A stretch of DNA of 64,000 nucleotides from Myroides sp. 1354 (GTDB lineage Bacteria > Bacteroidota > Bacteroidia > Flavobacteriales > Flavobacteriaceae): assembly GCF_030324495.1 (NCBI RefSeq), contig NZ_JACAGN010000011.1:1-64000 (forward strand), written 5' to 3'. Shown in pieces: positions 35,505-44,530 of this stretch; the first letter of the stretch is position 1; the number at the start of each line of letters is the position of its first letter. Below the pieces are notes generated by a model that did no database searches, was not told the DNA's origin, and worked only from the letters and a program-made list of their open reading frames with translations. The translations under genes and the position numbers were made by a program.

Positions 35505-38500
35505 ATGTTAAATAAAATCATTGAATATTCTGTAAAGAATAAACTCATCATAGGCCTAATGGTACTTGGCCTCATTGGAATTGGTATTTTTCAAATGACA
35601 AAATTACCGATTGATGCAGTACCCGATATCACAGACAACCAAGTGCAAGTTATCACGGTAGCACCTAATTATGGAGCAACGGATATTGAGCGTTTAGTTA
35701 CTTTTCCCATCGAACAAGCCAATAGCAATATTCCTGGAATGAAAAGTATTCGAAGCTTTTCTCGCTTCGGGCTGTCTTTAATCACCATTGTATTTGAAGA
35801 AGACGTGGATATTTATTGGGCCCGCCAACAGGTAGGCGAACGTTTACAACAAGTGCAAAATGACATCCCCAAAGAAGTAGGACAACCAGAATTGGGACCT
35901 ATTTCCACTGGATTAGGAGAAATCTATCAATACGTTGTTCGCCCAGAACCTGGCTATGAGAAACAATTCGATCTAACGGAATTGAGATCGATTCAAGATT
36001 GGATTGTTCGCCGCCAGTTAATTGCTGTAAAAGGAGTCGCAGAAGTAAGCAGTTTTGGAGGAAAATTAAAACAATATGAAATCGCCATTAACCCCAATCA
36101 ACTAGATGCCAATGGCCTGACCATCAAAGATGTTTTTGATGCCCTCAATCAAAACAATGAAAATACAGGAGGAGCCTATATTGAAAAAGGCCCCACAGTT
36201 TTATACATTCGCTCTGAAGGGTTAATAGGCACAGTGGAAGACATTGAAAATATTGCCATTACTTCCAAAAATAGCGAATTTCCAATTCTCATTCGCGATA
36301 TTGCGACCGTACAAATCGGACACGCGACCCGTTATGGTGCCATGACCTACAATGACCAAGGTGAAGTGGCTGGAGGTATTGTGATGATGCTAAAAGGAGA
36401 AAACAGCAACAACGTCATACAAGACGTCAAAGCACGTGTTGCTGAAATTCAGAAATCTTTGCCGAAAGGAGTCGTAATTGAACCTTTCTTAGACCGAACT
36501 AAGATGGTAAATAACGCCATTGGCACCGTAGAAACTAATTTATTAGAAGGGGCATTAATTGTCGTTTTAGTCTTGGTTTTATTTTTAGGGAACTTCCGTG
36601 CAGGATTATTAGTAGCTTCTATTATTCCTTTAGCCATGTTGTTCGCTATTTCCATGATGAATCTATTTGGTGTAAGCGGAAATTTAATGAGTTTGGGTGC
36701 GTTAGACTTTGGATTAATCATCGATGGAGCCGTCATCATTGTAGAAGCCGTCCTCCATCAATTTAGTCACAACAATAAATTCAAGGAAAAAGTATTGCTC
36801 AAACAAGAGGAAATGAACCAAACTGTCGTGCAATCAGCGTCAAAAATGATGAATAGCGCAGTATTTGGACAGATTATTATCCTCATTGTATACATTCCTA
36901 TTTTAACCTTACAAGGAATCGAGGGAAAAATGTTTAAACCCATGGCCCAAACCGTAGCTTTTGCTTTATTGGGTGCCTTTCTACTTTCCTTGACTTATGT
37001 TCCGATGATGAGCTCCTTGATCTTAAGTCGAAAAGTGAGTACAAAACCTAATTTTGCCGATCGTTTTATGGCTAAATTGGAAAAAGTATATCAAAACGCC
37101 TTGGTCAAAGTATTGGAAATTCCCAAAACCATTTATACCATTGTTGCCCTATTATTTATCAGTGCCATTTATATCCTTTCCACTTTAGGAGGCGAGTTTA
37201 TCCCTTCTTTAGAAGAGGGTGATTTTGCTGTGGATACCAAAGTATTAAACGGAAGTAATCTGACGACAACCATAGAAAGTACACAAAAAGCCGTACATAT
37301 TTTAGTGACTCAATTTCCAGAAGTAGAAAAAGTAGTAACCAAAATTGGAAATAGTGAAGTTCCTACTGATCCGATGCCGATGGAAGCGGGAGATATGATG
37401 GTTATCCTCAAAGACAAAAAAGAATGGACCTCAGCTTCTTCCTTTCCTGAATTGGCTGAAAAGATGACCCTTGCACTAGAAGAAGTACCTGGTATTACCG
37501 TTGGTTTTCAATTTCCCGTACAAATGCGATTCAATGAATTAATGACAGGGGCTCGACAAGACGTTGTAGTCAAAGTATTTGGGGATAATCTCGATACACT
37601 CGCTTCAACGGCTAGTCAAATTGGACAAATTATCAACACCATCCCAGGTGCAGCCAACCTTTATGTGGAACCCATCACAGGAATGCCACAATTGTTAATT
37701 GAATATGACCGCGCTGCCATTGCTCGTCATCGTTTATCCATTAGTGAGGTTAATACTATTGTCAATACTTCTTTAGCGGGACAAAGCGCTGGAATGGTAT
37801 ACGAAGGCGAAAAAAGATTTGACGTTGTGGTGCGTATGAATGAGAAAAGTAAAAAAGACATTCAACAAATCCGCAACATATTAATTCCAACTCCATCAGG
37901 CGCTCAGATTCCATTGAGTCAATTAGCCCATGTGGATATCAAAGAAGGTCCAAATCAAATTCAACGCGAAAATGCCCAGCGTCGTATTTTTGTCGGCTTC
38001 AATGTCAAAGGACGAGACGTTCAAAGTATTGTAGAAGAATTGCAACAAAAAGTAGATGCTAAAATAACCTTACCCACAGGGTATCGCATTACCTATGGCG
38101 GTCAATTTGAAAATCTAAACGAAGCCAAAGAACGCTTAGCCATTGCTGTACCATTAGCCTTAGTTTTAATTTTTGTTTTATTGTTCTTCGCTTTCCGAGA
38201 CATCAAAGAATGCTTAATGATTTTCACGGCTATTCCCCTTTCTATCATTGGAGGAGTATTTCTACTTGCCTTGAGAGGTATGCCCTTTAGTATCAGTGCG
38301 GGTGTTGGTTTTATTGCCTTGTTTGGTGTAGCTGTATTAAATGGGATTGTGTTAATTGCCGAATTCAACCGATTGCAAAAATCGGGAATTACCAATATTG
38401 TGTATGTGGTCGTTCGCGGTGCAAAGAGTCGATTGCGTCCCGTATTGATGACCGCTTCTGTTGCCTCGTTTGGATTCTTGCCTATGGCCTTGAGCAATGG

Positions 38501-39863
38501 AGCCGGAGCAGAAGTACAACGCCCTCTAGCTACCGTTGTCATTGGAGGATTAATTCTAGCCACTTTCTTAACTTTATTTATTTTGCCTTTATTATACATC
38601 ACCTTTGAACAAAAGCTTAACTTTTCTTTCTTTAAAAAGAAAAAAGCCATTACCCTAGCAGCGACAATAGCATTGTTGCTCTTCACAAACAGTCAATCCT
38701 TCGCTCAGACACCTATTTCGTTGAATGAAGCTATTGATCGAGCTATGGCCAACAACCACGCCATTCGAACGGAACAACTGCGTTCAGACTTCGCTAAGGC
38801 CTTTATCCACACCGCAACGGATATTCCACAAACAACCATAGCAGGCGAGTTTGGACAAATTAACGGTCCGTATACCGATAATAAATTTAGTGTTAGTCAA
38901 GATATTGCCTTTCCTACCATTTACAATAGACAAAAAAAGGTATACCAAAAAACATGGCAGAAAAGCATTTTTGACCTTGAACTCAAAACCGTTGAAATCA
39001 AAAAAGAAGTAACCCAAAGCTTTTTCGATTACTTCTATTGGAAAGAGAAAGAACAATTACTGCATCAAGCCGATAGTATGTATACCTCCTTCTACACTAA
39101 AGCTACTTTGCGCTTTAAAAAAGGGGAAAGTACCATATTGGAACAGACCACGGCCAAAAATCAGTTGATCAAAATCCAAATGCAACTCGCTGAGATTGCA
39201 CAAACGAAAAGCTTAGCGCAATTGCAATTGAAATACTTACTCAATACAGAGGAGGATTTACTTCCAATACTAGAAGAAAATAAAGTAGAATTACTGGGAT
39301 TAGAACAAGATTTGGATCAAAATCCACAGTTAAAAATCGCAGAGCAAAATAACGAAATTGCCCATGCACAAACCCGATTGGAGCGATCAAAATTGTTACC
39401 TACCCTTCAACTGACTTACAACAACAGCAGTTTTATGGGATTAGCCGCGAATGATGTATACTACAATCGCCAAGATCGCTTTCACGCCTTTCAGGTTGGC
39501 TTAACCTTACCGCTTTTTGACTTCGGACAAAAGGGAAGGATTCGCGCCTCCAAAGAAGCAGAAAAAGTAGCGGAAGCAGAATTTACCCTGACAAAACAAA
39601 AGGTTATCAACCGTTATCAACAATTGTTGATAAACCTAACAAATAGTCAACAAGTATTGGCAAGTTATGAACAACAAGCACCGAAAGGAGCTGATGTTAT
39701 CATGAAAACGGCAGAATTACAGTTCGTCAATGGGGAAATCAACTACTTAGAGTATGTTCTTTTAACCAATCAAGCCCTAGAACTGTTAAGCAATTACTTT
39801 GACGCCTTGAAAGCGTACAATGACACCGTCATCCAAATCAATTATCTAACTTCAAACAATTAG
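35505..39863 (+). CDS. Heavy-metal RND efflux pump (CusA/CzcA type) fused to a TolC-like channel
   Basis: The 1452-residue protein (ATG 35505; the in-frame extension upstream is not conserved-looking) has a full HME-RND transporter (1-1040) with twelve membrane segments and the proton-relay motif DFGLIIDGAVIIVEA (about 405-420), then a lysine cluster and a hydrophobic stretch resembling an internal signal peptide (about 1045-1066, ending SQSFAQ), then an outer-membrane-factor domain (1067-1452) with TolC-type helices and strands. It exports divalent or monovalent metal ions such as Zn, Co, Cd or Cu(I)/Ag(I); which ones cannot be read. The adaptor gene follows after four bases. The fusion joins the inner pump and outer channel in one ORF. 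Confidence 0.92.
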   Translation: MLNKIIEYSVKNKLIIGLMVLGLIGIGIFQMTKLPIDAVPDITDNQVQVITVAPNYGATDIERLVTFPIEQANSNIPGMKSIRSFSRFGLSLITIVFEEDVDIYWARQQVGERLQQVQNDIPKEVGQPELGPISTGLGEIYQYVVRPEPGYEKQFDLTELRSIQDWIVRRQLIAVKGVAEVSSFGGKLKQYEIAINPNQLDANGLTIKDVFDALNQNNENTGGAYIEKGPTVLYIRSEGLIGTVEDIENIAITSKNSEFPILIRDIATVQIGHATRYGAMTYNDQGEVAGGIVMMLKGENSNNVIQDVKARVAEIQKSLPKGVVIEPFLDRTKMVNNAIGTVETNLLEGALIVVLVLVLFLGNFRAGLLVASIIPLAMLFAISMMNLFGVSGNLMSLGALDFGLIIDGAVIIVEAVLHQFSHNNKFKEKVLLKQEEMNQTVVQSASKMMNSAVFGQIIILIVYIPILTLQGIEGKMFKPMAQTVAFALLGAFLLSLTYVPMMSSLILSRKVSTKPNFADRFMAKLEKVYQNALVKVLEIPKTIYTIVALLFISAIYILSTLGGEFIPSLEEGDFAVDTKVLNGSNLTTTIESTQKAVHILVTQFPEVEKVVTKIGNSEVPTDPMPMEAGDMMVILKDKKEWTSASSFPELAEKMTLALEEVPGITVGFQFPVQMRFNELMTGARQDVVVKVFGDNLDTLASTASQIGQIINTIPGAANLYVEPITGMPQLLIEYDRAAIARHRLSISEVNTIVNTSLAGQSAGMVYEGEKRFDVVVRMNEKSKKDIQQIRNILIPTPSGAQIPLSQLAHVDIKEGPNQIQRENAQRRIFVGFNVKGRDVQSIVEELQQKVDAKITLPTGYRITYGGQFENLNEAKERLAIAVPLALVLIFVLLFFAFRDIKECLMIFTAIPLSIIGGVFLLALRGMPFSISAGVGFIALFGVAVLNGIVLIAEFNRLQKSGITNIVYVVVRGAKSRLRPVLMTASVASFGFLPMALSNGAGAEVQRPLATVVIGGLILATFLTLFILPLLYITFEQKLNFSFFKKKKAITLAATIALLLFTNSQSFAQTPISLNEAIDRAMANNHAIRTEQLRSDFAKAFIHTATDIPQTTIAGEFGQINGPYTDNKFSVSQDIAFPTIYNRQKKVYQKTWQKSIFDLELKTVEIKKEVTQSFFDYFYWKEKEQLLHQADSMYTSFYTKATLRFKKGESTILEQTTAKNQLIKIQMQLAEIAQTKSLAQLQLKYLLNTEEDLLPILEENKVELLGLEQDLDQNPQLKIAEQNNEIAHAQTRLERSKLLPTLQLTYNNSSFMGLAANDVYYNRQDRFHAFQVGLTLPLFDFGQKGRIRASKEAEKVAEAEFTLTKQKVINRYQQLLINLTNSQQVLASYEQQAPKGADVIMKTAELQFVNGEINYLEYVLLTNQALELLSNYFDALKAYNDTVIQINYLTSNN

Positions 39864-39867
39864 TATC

Positions 39868-41031
39868 ATGTCTATCTTATATAAAACTATCCGTCCTTTT
39901 TCTCTTGCAGCACTGGGTTTTCTCCTATCTACTGCCTTTGTTCAATGCAAGGGAAATGAAACCACCACAGAAGAAGTAGTCGTTCAGGAAGAAACAGATA
40001 TTGTACAATTAACAGACGCTCAACTGAAACACGTGGAGCTAGAAACTACAAAAATTCAGGAGCACACCATCGCAACCGTTTTAAAATTAAACGGAAAAAT
40101 TGACGTTCCCCCTCAAAATTTAATCTCCGTGACTAATCCTTTGGGCGGCTACGTAAAACAAACGAAATTAATGCCAGGTATGCACATCAAAAAAGGGGAG
40201 CAAATTGCCATCATGGAAGATCCTCGTTATATTGAATTGCAACAAAACTACCTAATTGCCAAAGACAAATATGAATTTGCGAAGTTGGACTACCAACGTC
40301 AAAAAGACCTGAATGCGAGTCAAGCAAGCAGTGACAAAGTTATGCAACAAGCCCAAGCAGAAATGAATGCACAGCGCATTGCCATGAATGCACTAGGGCA
40401 ACAATTGAGCTTGATTAATATCAATCCCTCGACCTTAACACACAATTCCATCAGTCGATCCATTGCTATTTACAGTCCGATTAATGGTTTTGTGAGTAAT
40501 ACTTATGTCAACATTGGAAAATATGTAACCCCCTCGGATGTGATGTTTGAACTGATTGACCCTTCAGATATCCATTTAAATTTGAAAGTGTATGAAAAGG
40601 ATTTAGATAAATTAGAAGTAGGACAACGCGTGGTGAGTTTCACCAACAACAATCCTGCGAAAAAATACGAAGGAGAAATTGTACTAATTAGCATGGATGT
40701 CAATACAGAAGGAACATCAGAAGTACACTGTCATTTCGAGAATTTTGAAAAGAACCTTTTACCAGGGATGTATATGAATGCGGAAATTGACACCCATTCT
40801 TCCTTAACCAAAGCACTACCAGAGGAAAGTGTGGTTTACTTTGAAGGCAAACACTTCATTTTTGTTGAAACGGGTAAACAAACCTATCAACTAACCGCTG
40901 TAGAAGTTGGAGAAACAGAAAACGGTTTCACAGCTATTCTCAATGCGGATGCATTAACCAATAAAACTATCGTTTCAAAAGGCGCTTATACGCTATTAAT
41001 GAAACTCCGAAATACAGAAGAAGAAGAATAA
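39868..41031 (+). CDS. RND efflux periplasmic adaptor (CusB/CzcB type), lipoprotein
   Basis: The 387-residue membrane-fusion protein has a lipoprotein signal (lipobox FVQCKG, Cys27), a biotinyl-lipoyl-like hairpin with VTNPLGGYVKQTKLMPGMHIKKGE (shown in part, about 85-110), coiled-coil helices (about 120-180) and beta-barrel sections to the end (SPINGFVSNTYVNIGKYV, about 205-222). It connects the RND pump to the channel domain. It starts four bases after the pump gene. A His/Met-rich metal site is not obvious. Confidence 0.92.
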   Translation: MSILYKTIRPFSLAALGFLLSTAFVQCKGNETTTEEVVVQEETDIVQLTDAQLKHVELETTKIQEHTIATVLKLNGKIDVPPQNLISVTNPLGGYVKQTKLMPGMHIKKGEQIAIMEDPRYIELQQNYLIAKDKYEFAKLDYQRQKDLNASQASSDKVMQQAQAEMNAQRIAMNALGQQLSLININPSTLTHNSISRSIAIYSPINGFVSNTYVNIGKYVTPSDVMFELIDPSDIHLNLKVYEKDLDKLEVGQRVVSFTNNNPAKKYEGEIVLISMDVNTEGTSEVHCHFENFEKNLLPGMYMNAEIDTHSSLTKALPEESVVYFEGKHFIFVETGKQTYQLTAVEVGETENGFTAILNADALTNKTIVSKGAYTLLMKLRNTEEEE

Positions 41032-41034
41032 ACT

Positions 41035-41063
41035 AAAAAGTCCAGCACATGCTGGACTTTTTT
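41035..41063. terminator. Bidirectional terminator between efflux operon and lipoprotein gene
   Basis: AAAAAGTCCAGCA / TGCTGGACTTTTT perfect stem with a two-base gap, lying between two converging genes. The minus-strand gene stop overlaps its edge. Confidence 0.93.
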
Positions 41064-41469
41064 ATGGTTTTATCGTACAATAAATAATTTCAGAACAATC
41101 CCCTCCTTTGACCACAACCTCAAATTTGAGCGCTGTATCTCCATAATAGGGATTGGTACGCACAACTAGTCTTCCATCTCCTACTTTTTGAACCGTATAA
41201 TTGGAGGTTCCATAACTCTCTACACTGCGTTCTTCGTACATATACCCCTCATCTCCTACTTGTCCAATTTGAACTTTTTGAATGATGTGATAGGGTTTAG
41301 GATTAACATCTACCAATTCTTCTCCTCCCGTATTGGGAAAAGTCAGGTACCTGCGGCTAACCTGGGTTGATCCTTTGCATTTGGAAGAATCGCGATCCCA
41401 CCACTCTACACAAGCGGAAGATAATCCCGCACAAACAAGAGCGATGAAAATTACTTTATTTTTTTTCAT
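41062..41469 (-). CDS. Hypothetical lipoprotein
   Basis: The 135-residue protein (ATG at 41469) has a lipoprotein signal with lipobox LSSACV (Cys20). The mature part is predominantly beta-structured and ends with VVVKGGDCSEIIYCTIKP, which loosely resembles a BACON-like Ig domain, with Cys pairs that could form disulfides. Function is unknown. It stands alone. Confidence 0.65.
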   Translation of the reverse strand: MKKNKVIFIALVCAGLSSACVEWWDRDSSKCKGSTQVSRRYLTFPNTGGEELVDVNPKPYHIIQKVQIGQVGDEGYMYEERSVESYGTSNYTVQKVGDGRLVVRTNPYYGDTALKFEVVVKGGDCSEIIYCTIKP

Positions 41470-41679
41470 TTTGGTTTTGATCAAAAGCGCTCAAAAATAA
41501 GTCAATTTGAAGTAAAAAAACAAGGAACCTCAAATAATGGTTCTGCTTTTCTTATTTTTGTTCAACTAAAGGGCTAACTCCAAAAAGCAATGCTGCATTT
41601 GTTGTTTGCTACTTGCACTTATCCTTGAAAAAGTAAGGCATCACATTCATTTTTTATCCATTATTTTAAACTTCTAACT

Positions 41680-42420
41680 ATGTACAACTACTTTAGCAGT
41701 ATCCTTCTACTTCTATTCACTTCTTTCGTTTATCCCCAATCAGACAAATTAAAGATTGAAAAACTCAATGACCATATGTATGTGTATACAACCTATCAAG
41801 AGTTCAAAGGAGTAGAATACTCATCCAATGCGTTGTACATCGTAACTGATGAAGGGGTTATTCTCTTGGATACACCTTGGGACAAAACCCAATATCAACC
41901 CTTAGTGGATCATATTAGAACGCAACACCACAAAGAAATTAAATGGGTAATTACCACACACTTTCACGAGGACCGTTCGGGAGGTTTAGCGTATTTCAAC
42001 GAGGCAGGTGCAGAAACGTATACGTATGCCCTAACGAATGAAATTCTAGGACAGCGCAAGGAACCTCAAGCTACTTTTACATTTGGCAAAGAGAAAACCT
42101 TTACCTTGGGCAACGAAAAACTAACCGTTTATTTTTTAGGAGAAGGACACAGTAAAGACAATACGGTAATCTGGTTTCCCAAAGAAAAAGTTTTATATGG
42201 AGGTTGTTTAATCAAAAGTGCAGAAGCAACCACCATTGGCAATATAGAAGACGGCAATACAGCAGCTTGGCCTCAGACAATCAACGAAGTAAAACGCAAG
42301 TTTAAAAAAGCTAAAGTTATTATTCCAGGACATGATGCTTGGAATCAAGCAGGTCATATTGAAAATACGGAACGCATCTTAGCGGCCTATCATGCACAAA
42401 AATTAAAAAATAACAAGTAA
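41680..42420 (+). CDS. Subclass B1 metallo-beta-lactamase, MUS/TUS-like
   Basis: It hydrolyses beta-lactams, including carapenem-type drugs in the known relatives, in the periplasm. The 246-residue protein has a signal peptide (1-20, ending YPQ). The zinc site is complete: His94, His96, Asp98 in THFHEDRSGG, His157 in GEGHSKDN, Cys176 in YGGCLIKS, and His218 in IPGHDAW, i.e. the B1 pattern. Among B1 enzymes it looks like the chromosomal MUS/TUS enzymes of Myroides as far as I remember them. Surrounding core genes and lack of mobile elements show a resident gene, not an acquired one. Confidence 0.93.
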   Translation: MYNYFSSILLLLFTSFVYPQSDKLKIEKLNDHMYVYTTYQEFKGVEYSSNALYIVTDEGVILLDTPWDKTQYQPLVDHIRTQHHKEIKWVITTHFHEDRSGGLAYFNEAGAETYTYALTNEILGQRKEPQATFTFGKEKTFTLGNEKLTVYFLGEGHSKDNTVIWFPKEKVLYGGCLIKSAEATTIGNIEDGNTAAWPQTINEVKRKFKKAKVIIPGHDAWNQAGHIENTERILAAYHAQKLKNNK

Positions 42421-42500
42421 ATAGAATAGTAAACCCATAAACTTAAGATTATTAACAGCAAATAGCTTGTGGTGAAGTTTTTAATCTTAAAGTCTTTTAT

Positions 42501-42508
42501 TACTTTTG
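42501..42508 (+). promoter_or_regulatory. -7 promoter element of glyS
   Basis: TACTTTTG ends four bases before the ATG, with TTTT at the -33 distance (42478-42481). The transcript would start at or next to the start codon. Confidence 0.5.
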
Positions 42509-42512
42509 CACT

Positions 42513-44057
42513 ATGGCAAAACAAGATGATATTTTTAAGAATGTTATTTCGCATGCAAAAGAGTATGGATACATTTTTCCATCTAGCGAAATATACGATG
42601 GTTTAAGCGCAGTATATGACTATGCTCAAAACGGTGTAGAATTAAAGAGAAACATTAGAGAGTACTGGTGGAAATCCATGGTACAAATGCACGAAAATAT
42701 TGTAGGAATTGATGCCTCAATCTTTATGCATCCAACCACTTGGAAGGCTTCAGGTCACGTTGATGCATTCAATGATCCTTTAATTGACAACAAAGACAGT
42801 AAAAAGAGATATAGAGCAGACGTTTTAATTGAAGACTACTGTGAAAAATTACACCAAAAAGCATTAAAAGAAATTGAAAAAGCGAAAAAGCGCTTTGGAG
42901 AGTCTTTTGATGAGGAGCAATTTATTGCGACTAACCCACGTGTGGTAGAATACTACGCAAAGAAAAAAGAAATTTTAGAGCGCATGGCTCGCGGTTTAGA
43001 TACGGGAGATTTAGCGGATGTAAAAGCCCTAATCGAAGAGTTGGAAATTGCGGATCCTGAAACAGGTTCTAAAAACTGGACCGAAGTACGTCAATTCAAC
43101 TTGATGTTTGGTACAAAATTAGGAGCTTCTGCAGATACAGCGATGGATTTATACCTTCGTCCAGAAACAGCTCAAGGTATTTTCGTTAACTTCCTAAACG
43201 TTCAAAAAACAGGGCGTATGAAGATTCCTTTTGGTATCGCTCAAACAGGGAAGGCCTTCCGAAACGAAATCGTTGCTCGTCAGTTCATCTTCCGCATGCG
43301 TGAATTCGAACAGATGGAAATGCAATTCTTCGTGAAACCAGGAGAAGAAATGAAATACTACGAGTATTGGAAAGATACGCGTTTAAAATGGCATTTATCG
43401 CTAGGTTTAGGAGCGGAAAACTACCGTTACCACGACCATGAAAAATTAGCACACTATGCCAATGCTGCTACTGATATTGAATTCAACTTCCCATTCGGAT
43501 TTAAAGAATTAGAAGGAATTCACTCCCGTACAGATTTCGATTTAAAAGCACACGAACAATTCTCTGGTAAGAAATTGCAGTTCTTTGACAACGAAACGAA
43601 CTCTTCTTATGTTCCTTATGTAGTAGAAACATCAGTAGGATTGGATCGTATGTTCTTATCTGTATTCTCAAAATCACTTCAAGAAGAAACACTTGAAGAT
43701 GGAACAACGAGAACGGTATTGAAATTACCTGCGGTATTAGCCCCAACTAAAGCGGCAATCTTCCCTCTAGTGAAAAAAGATGGTTTACCAGAAATCGCAC
43801 AGGAGATTATTGAAGACTTGAAATGGGATTTCAACGTAGCTTACGATGAAAAAGATGCAGTAGGGCGTCGTTACCGCCGTGCGGATGCTTTGGGTACTCC
43901 TTTCTGTATTACAGTGGATCACCAAACCCTAGAAGATAAAACGGTTACAATTCGCCACAGAGATACGATGAAACAAGATCGCGTTGCAATTGCTGATCTT
44001 CGAAACATCATCAACGAAGAAGTGTCGATGAAAAACTGGTTAAAGAAAATGATGTAA
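42513..44057 (+). CDS. glyS: Glycyl-tRNA synthetase (dimeric, class II)
   Basis: It charges tRNA-Gly. The 514-residue protein is the single-chain alpha-2 type: motif 1 region near 75-100, motif 2 with GKAFRNEIVARQFIFRMREFEQME (shown in part, about 245-268), motif 3 with SVGLDRMFLSVF (about 377-388), and the C-terminal anticodon-binding domain (about 410-510, VGRRYRRADALGTPFCITVD). Length fits eukaryote-like bacterial GlyRS. It has its own promoter, probably leaderless, and a terminator. Confidence 0.96.
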   Translation: MAKQDDIFKNVISHAKEYGYIFPSSEIYDGLSAVYDYAQNGVELKRNIREYWWKSMVQMHENIVGIDASIFMHPTTWKASGHVDAFNDPLIDNKDSKKRYRADVLIEDYCEKLHQKALKEIEKAKKRFGESFDEEQFIATNPRVVEYYAKKKEILERMARGLDTGDLADVKALIEELEIADPETGSKNWTEVRQFNLMFGTKLGASADTAMDLYLRPETAQGIFVNFLNVQKTGRMKIPFGIAQTGKAFRNEIVARQFIFRMREFEQMEMQFFVKPGEEMKYYEYWKDTRLKWHLSLGLGAENYRYHDHEKLAHYANAATDIEFNFPFGFKELEGIHSRTDFDLKAHEQFSGKKLQFFDNETNSSYVPYVVETSVGLDRMFLSVFSKSLQEETLEDGTTRTVLKLPAVLAPTKAAIFPLVKKDGLPEIAQEIIEDLKWDFNVAYDEKDAVGRRYRRADALGTPFCITVDHQTLEDKTVTIRHRDTMKQDRVAIADLRNIINEEVSMKNWLKKMM

Positions 44058-44064
44058 TACATAT

Positions 44065-44100
44065 AAAACGAGGGTATCCACAAGATAACCCTCGTTTTTT
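44065..44100. terminator. Bidirectional terminator after glyS
   Basis: ACGAGGGT / ACCCTCGT stem with a 12-base loop and a T run, between the converging glyS and lipoprotein genes. Confidence 0.85.
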
Positions 44101-44110
44101 TTATTATCAT

Positions 44111-44530
44111 CTACTTGTACTTTAAGTCTCTTAATTGCTGTACTGTTAATCCCGAAACGACTTCTCCTTTTATTTTTACCTCAGAGACATCAAGTTCTTC
44201 ACACCGCCAGTCCACTGTAATAATAGTATCTTTCTTGTGTAGAGAAAAACGCAATTCCCCTTTTCTCTTAATGATCGTATCTCCTTTTTCAAGAAGTTCT
44301 GAATAACAACCTAACCATCTTGTTTCATCTACACAAGTACAAGGTTTCTTTGTAAGTAGATGTACTCCTTTTGATTTTAAATTATATGCGCTTGATGATG
44401 GTCGCCTCTCAACGATTTGCAGGCATTCAATAGTAGATACATACTTTTTATTTGCTTCACAATCAATTTCAAAACAAGAAGAAAAAAGCAGCAATACGCC
44501 ACAAGCACTTATTTTTGTTACACTCTTCAT
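44111..44530 (-). CDS. Hypothetical Cys-rich lipoprotein, possible immunity-like partner
   Basis: The 139-residue protein (ATG 44530) has a lipoprotein signal with lipobox LFSSCF (Cys near 19) and several Cys in the mature part (CEAN, IECLQ, CTCVDE, WLGCYS, WRCEE). The start codon overlaps the end of the upstream 256-residue gene by four bases, so the two are coupled. Family not recognised. Because a lipoprotein follows a Gly-rich, toxin-like protein, an immunity role is possible but unproven. Confidence 0.6.
   Translation of the reverse strand: MKSVTKISACGVLLLFSSCFEIDCEANKKYVSTIECLQIVERRPSSSAYNLKSKGVHLLTKKPCTCVDETRWLGCYSELLEKGDTIIKRKGELRFSLHKKDTIITVDWRCEELDVSEVKIKGEVVSGLTVQQLRDLKYK

Noticed and set aside
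38102..38686. 194-codon open frame antisense to the metal pump gene
   Set aside because: It lies wholly inside the pump coding region, has unusual Lys/Asn-rich composition, no family resemblance and no start context; a shadow of the real gene.
41680..42420. Beta-lactamase gene as a recent acquisition
   Set aside because: No integrase, insertion sequence, attachment repeat or change of base composition near it.
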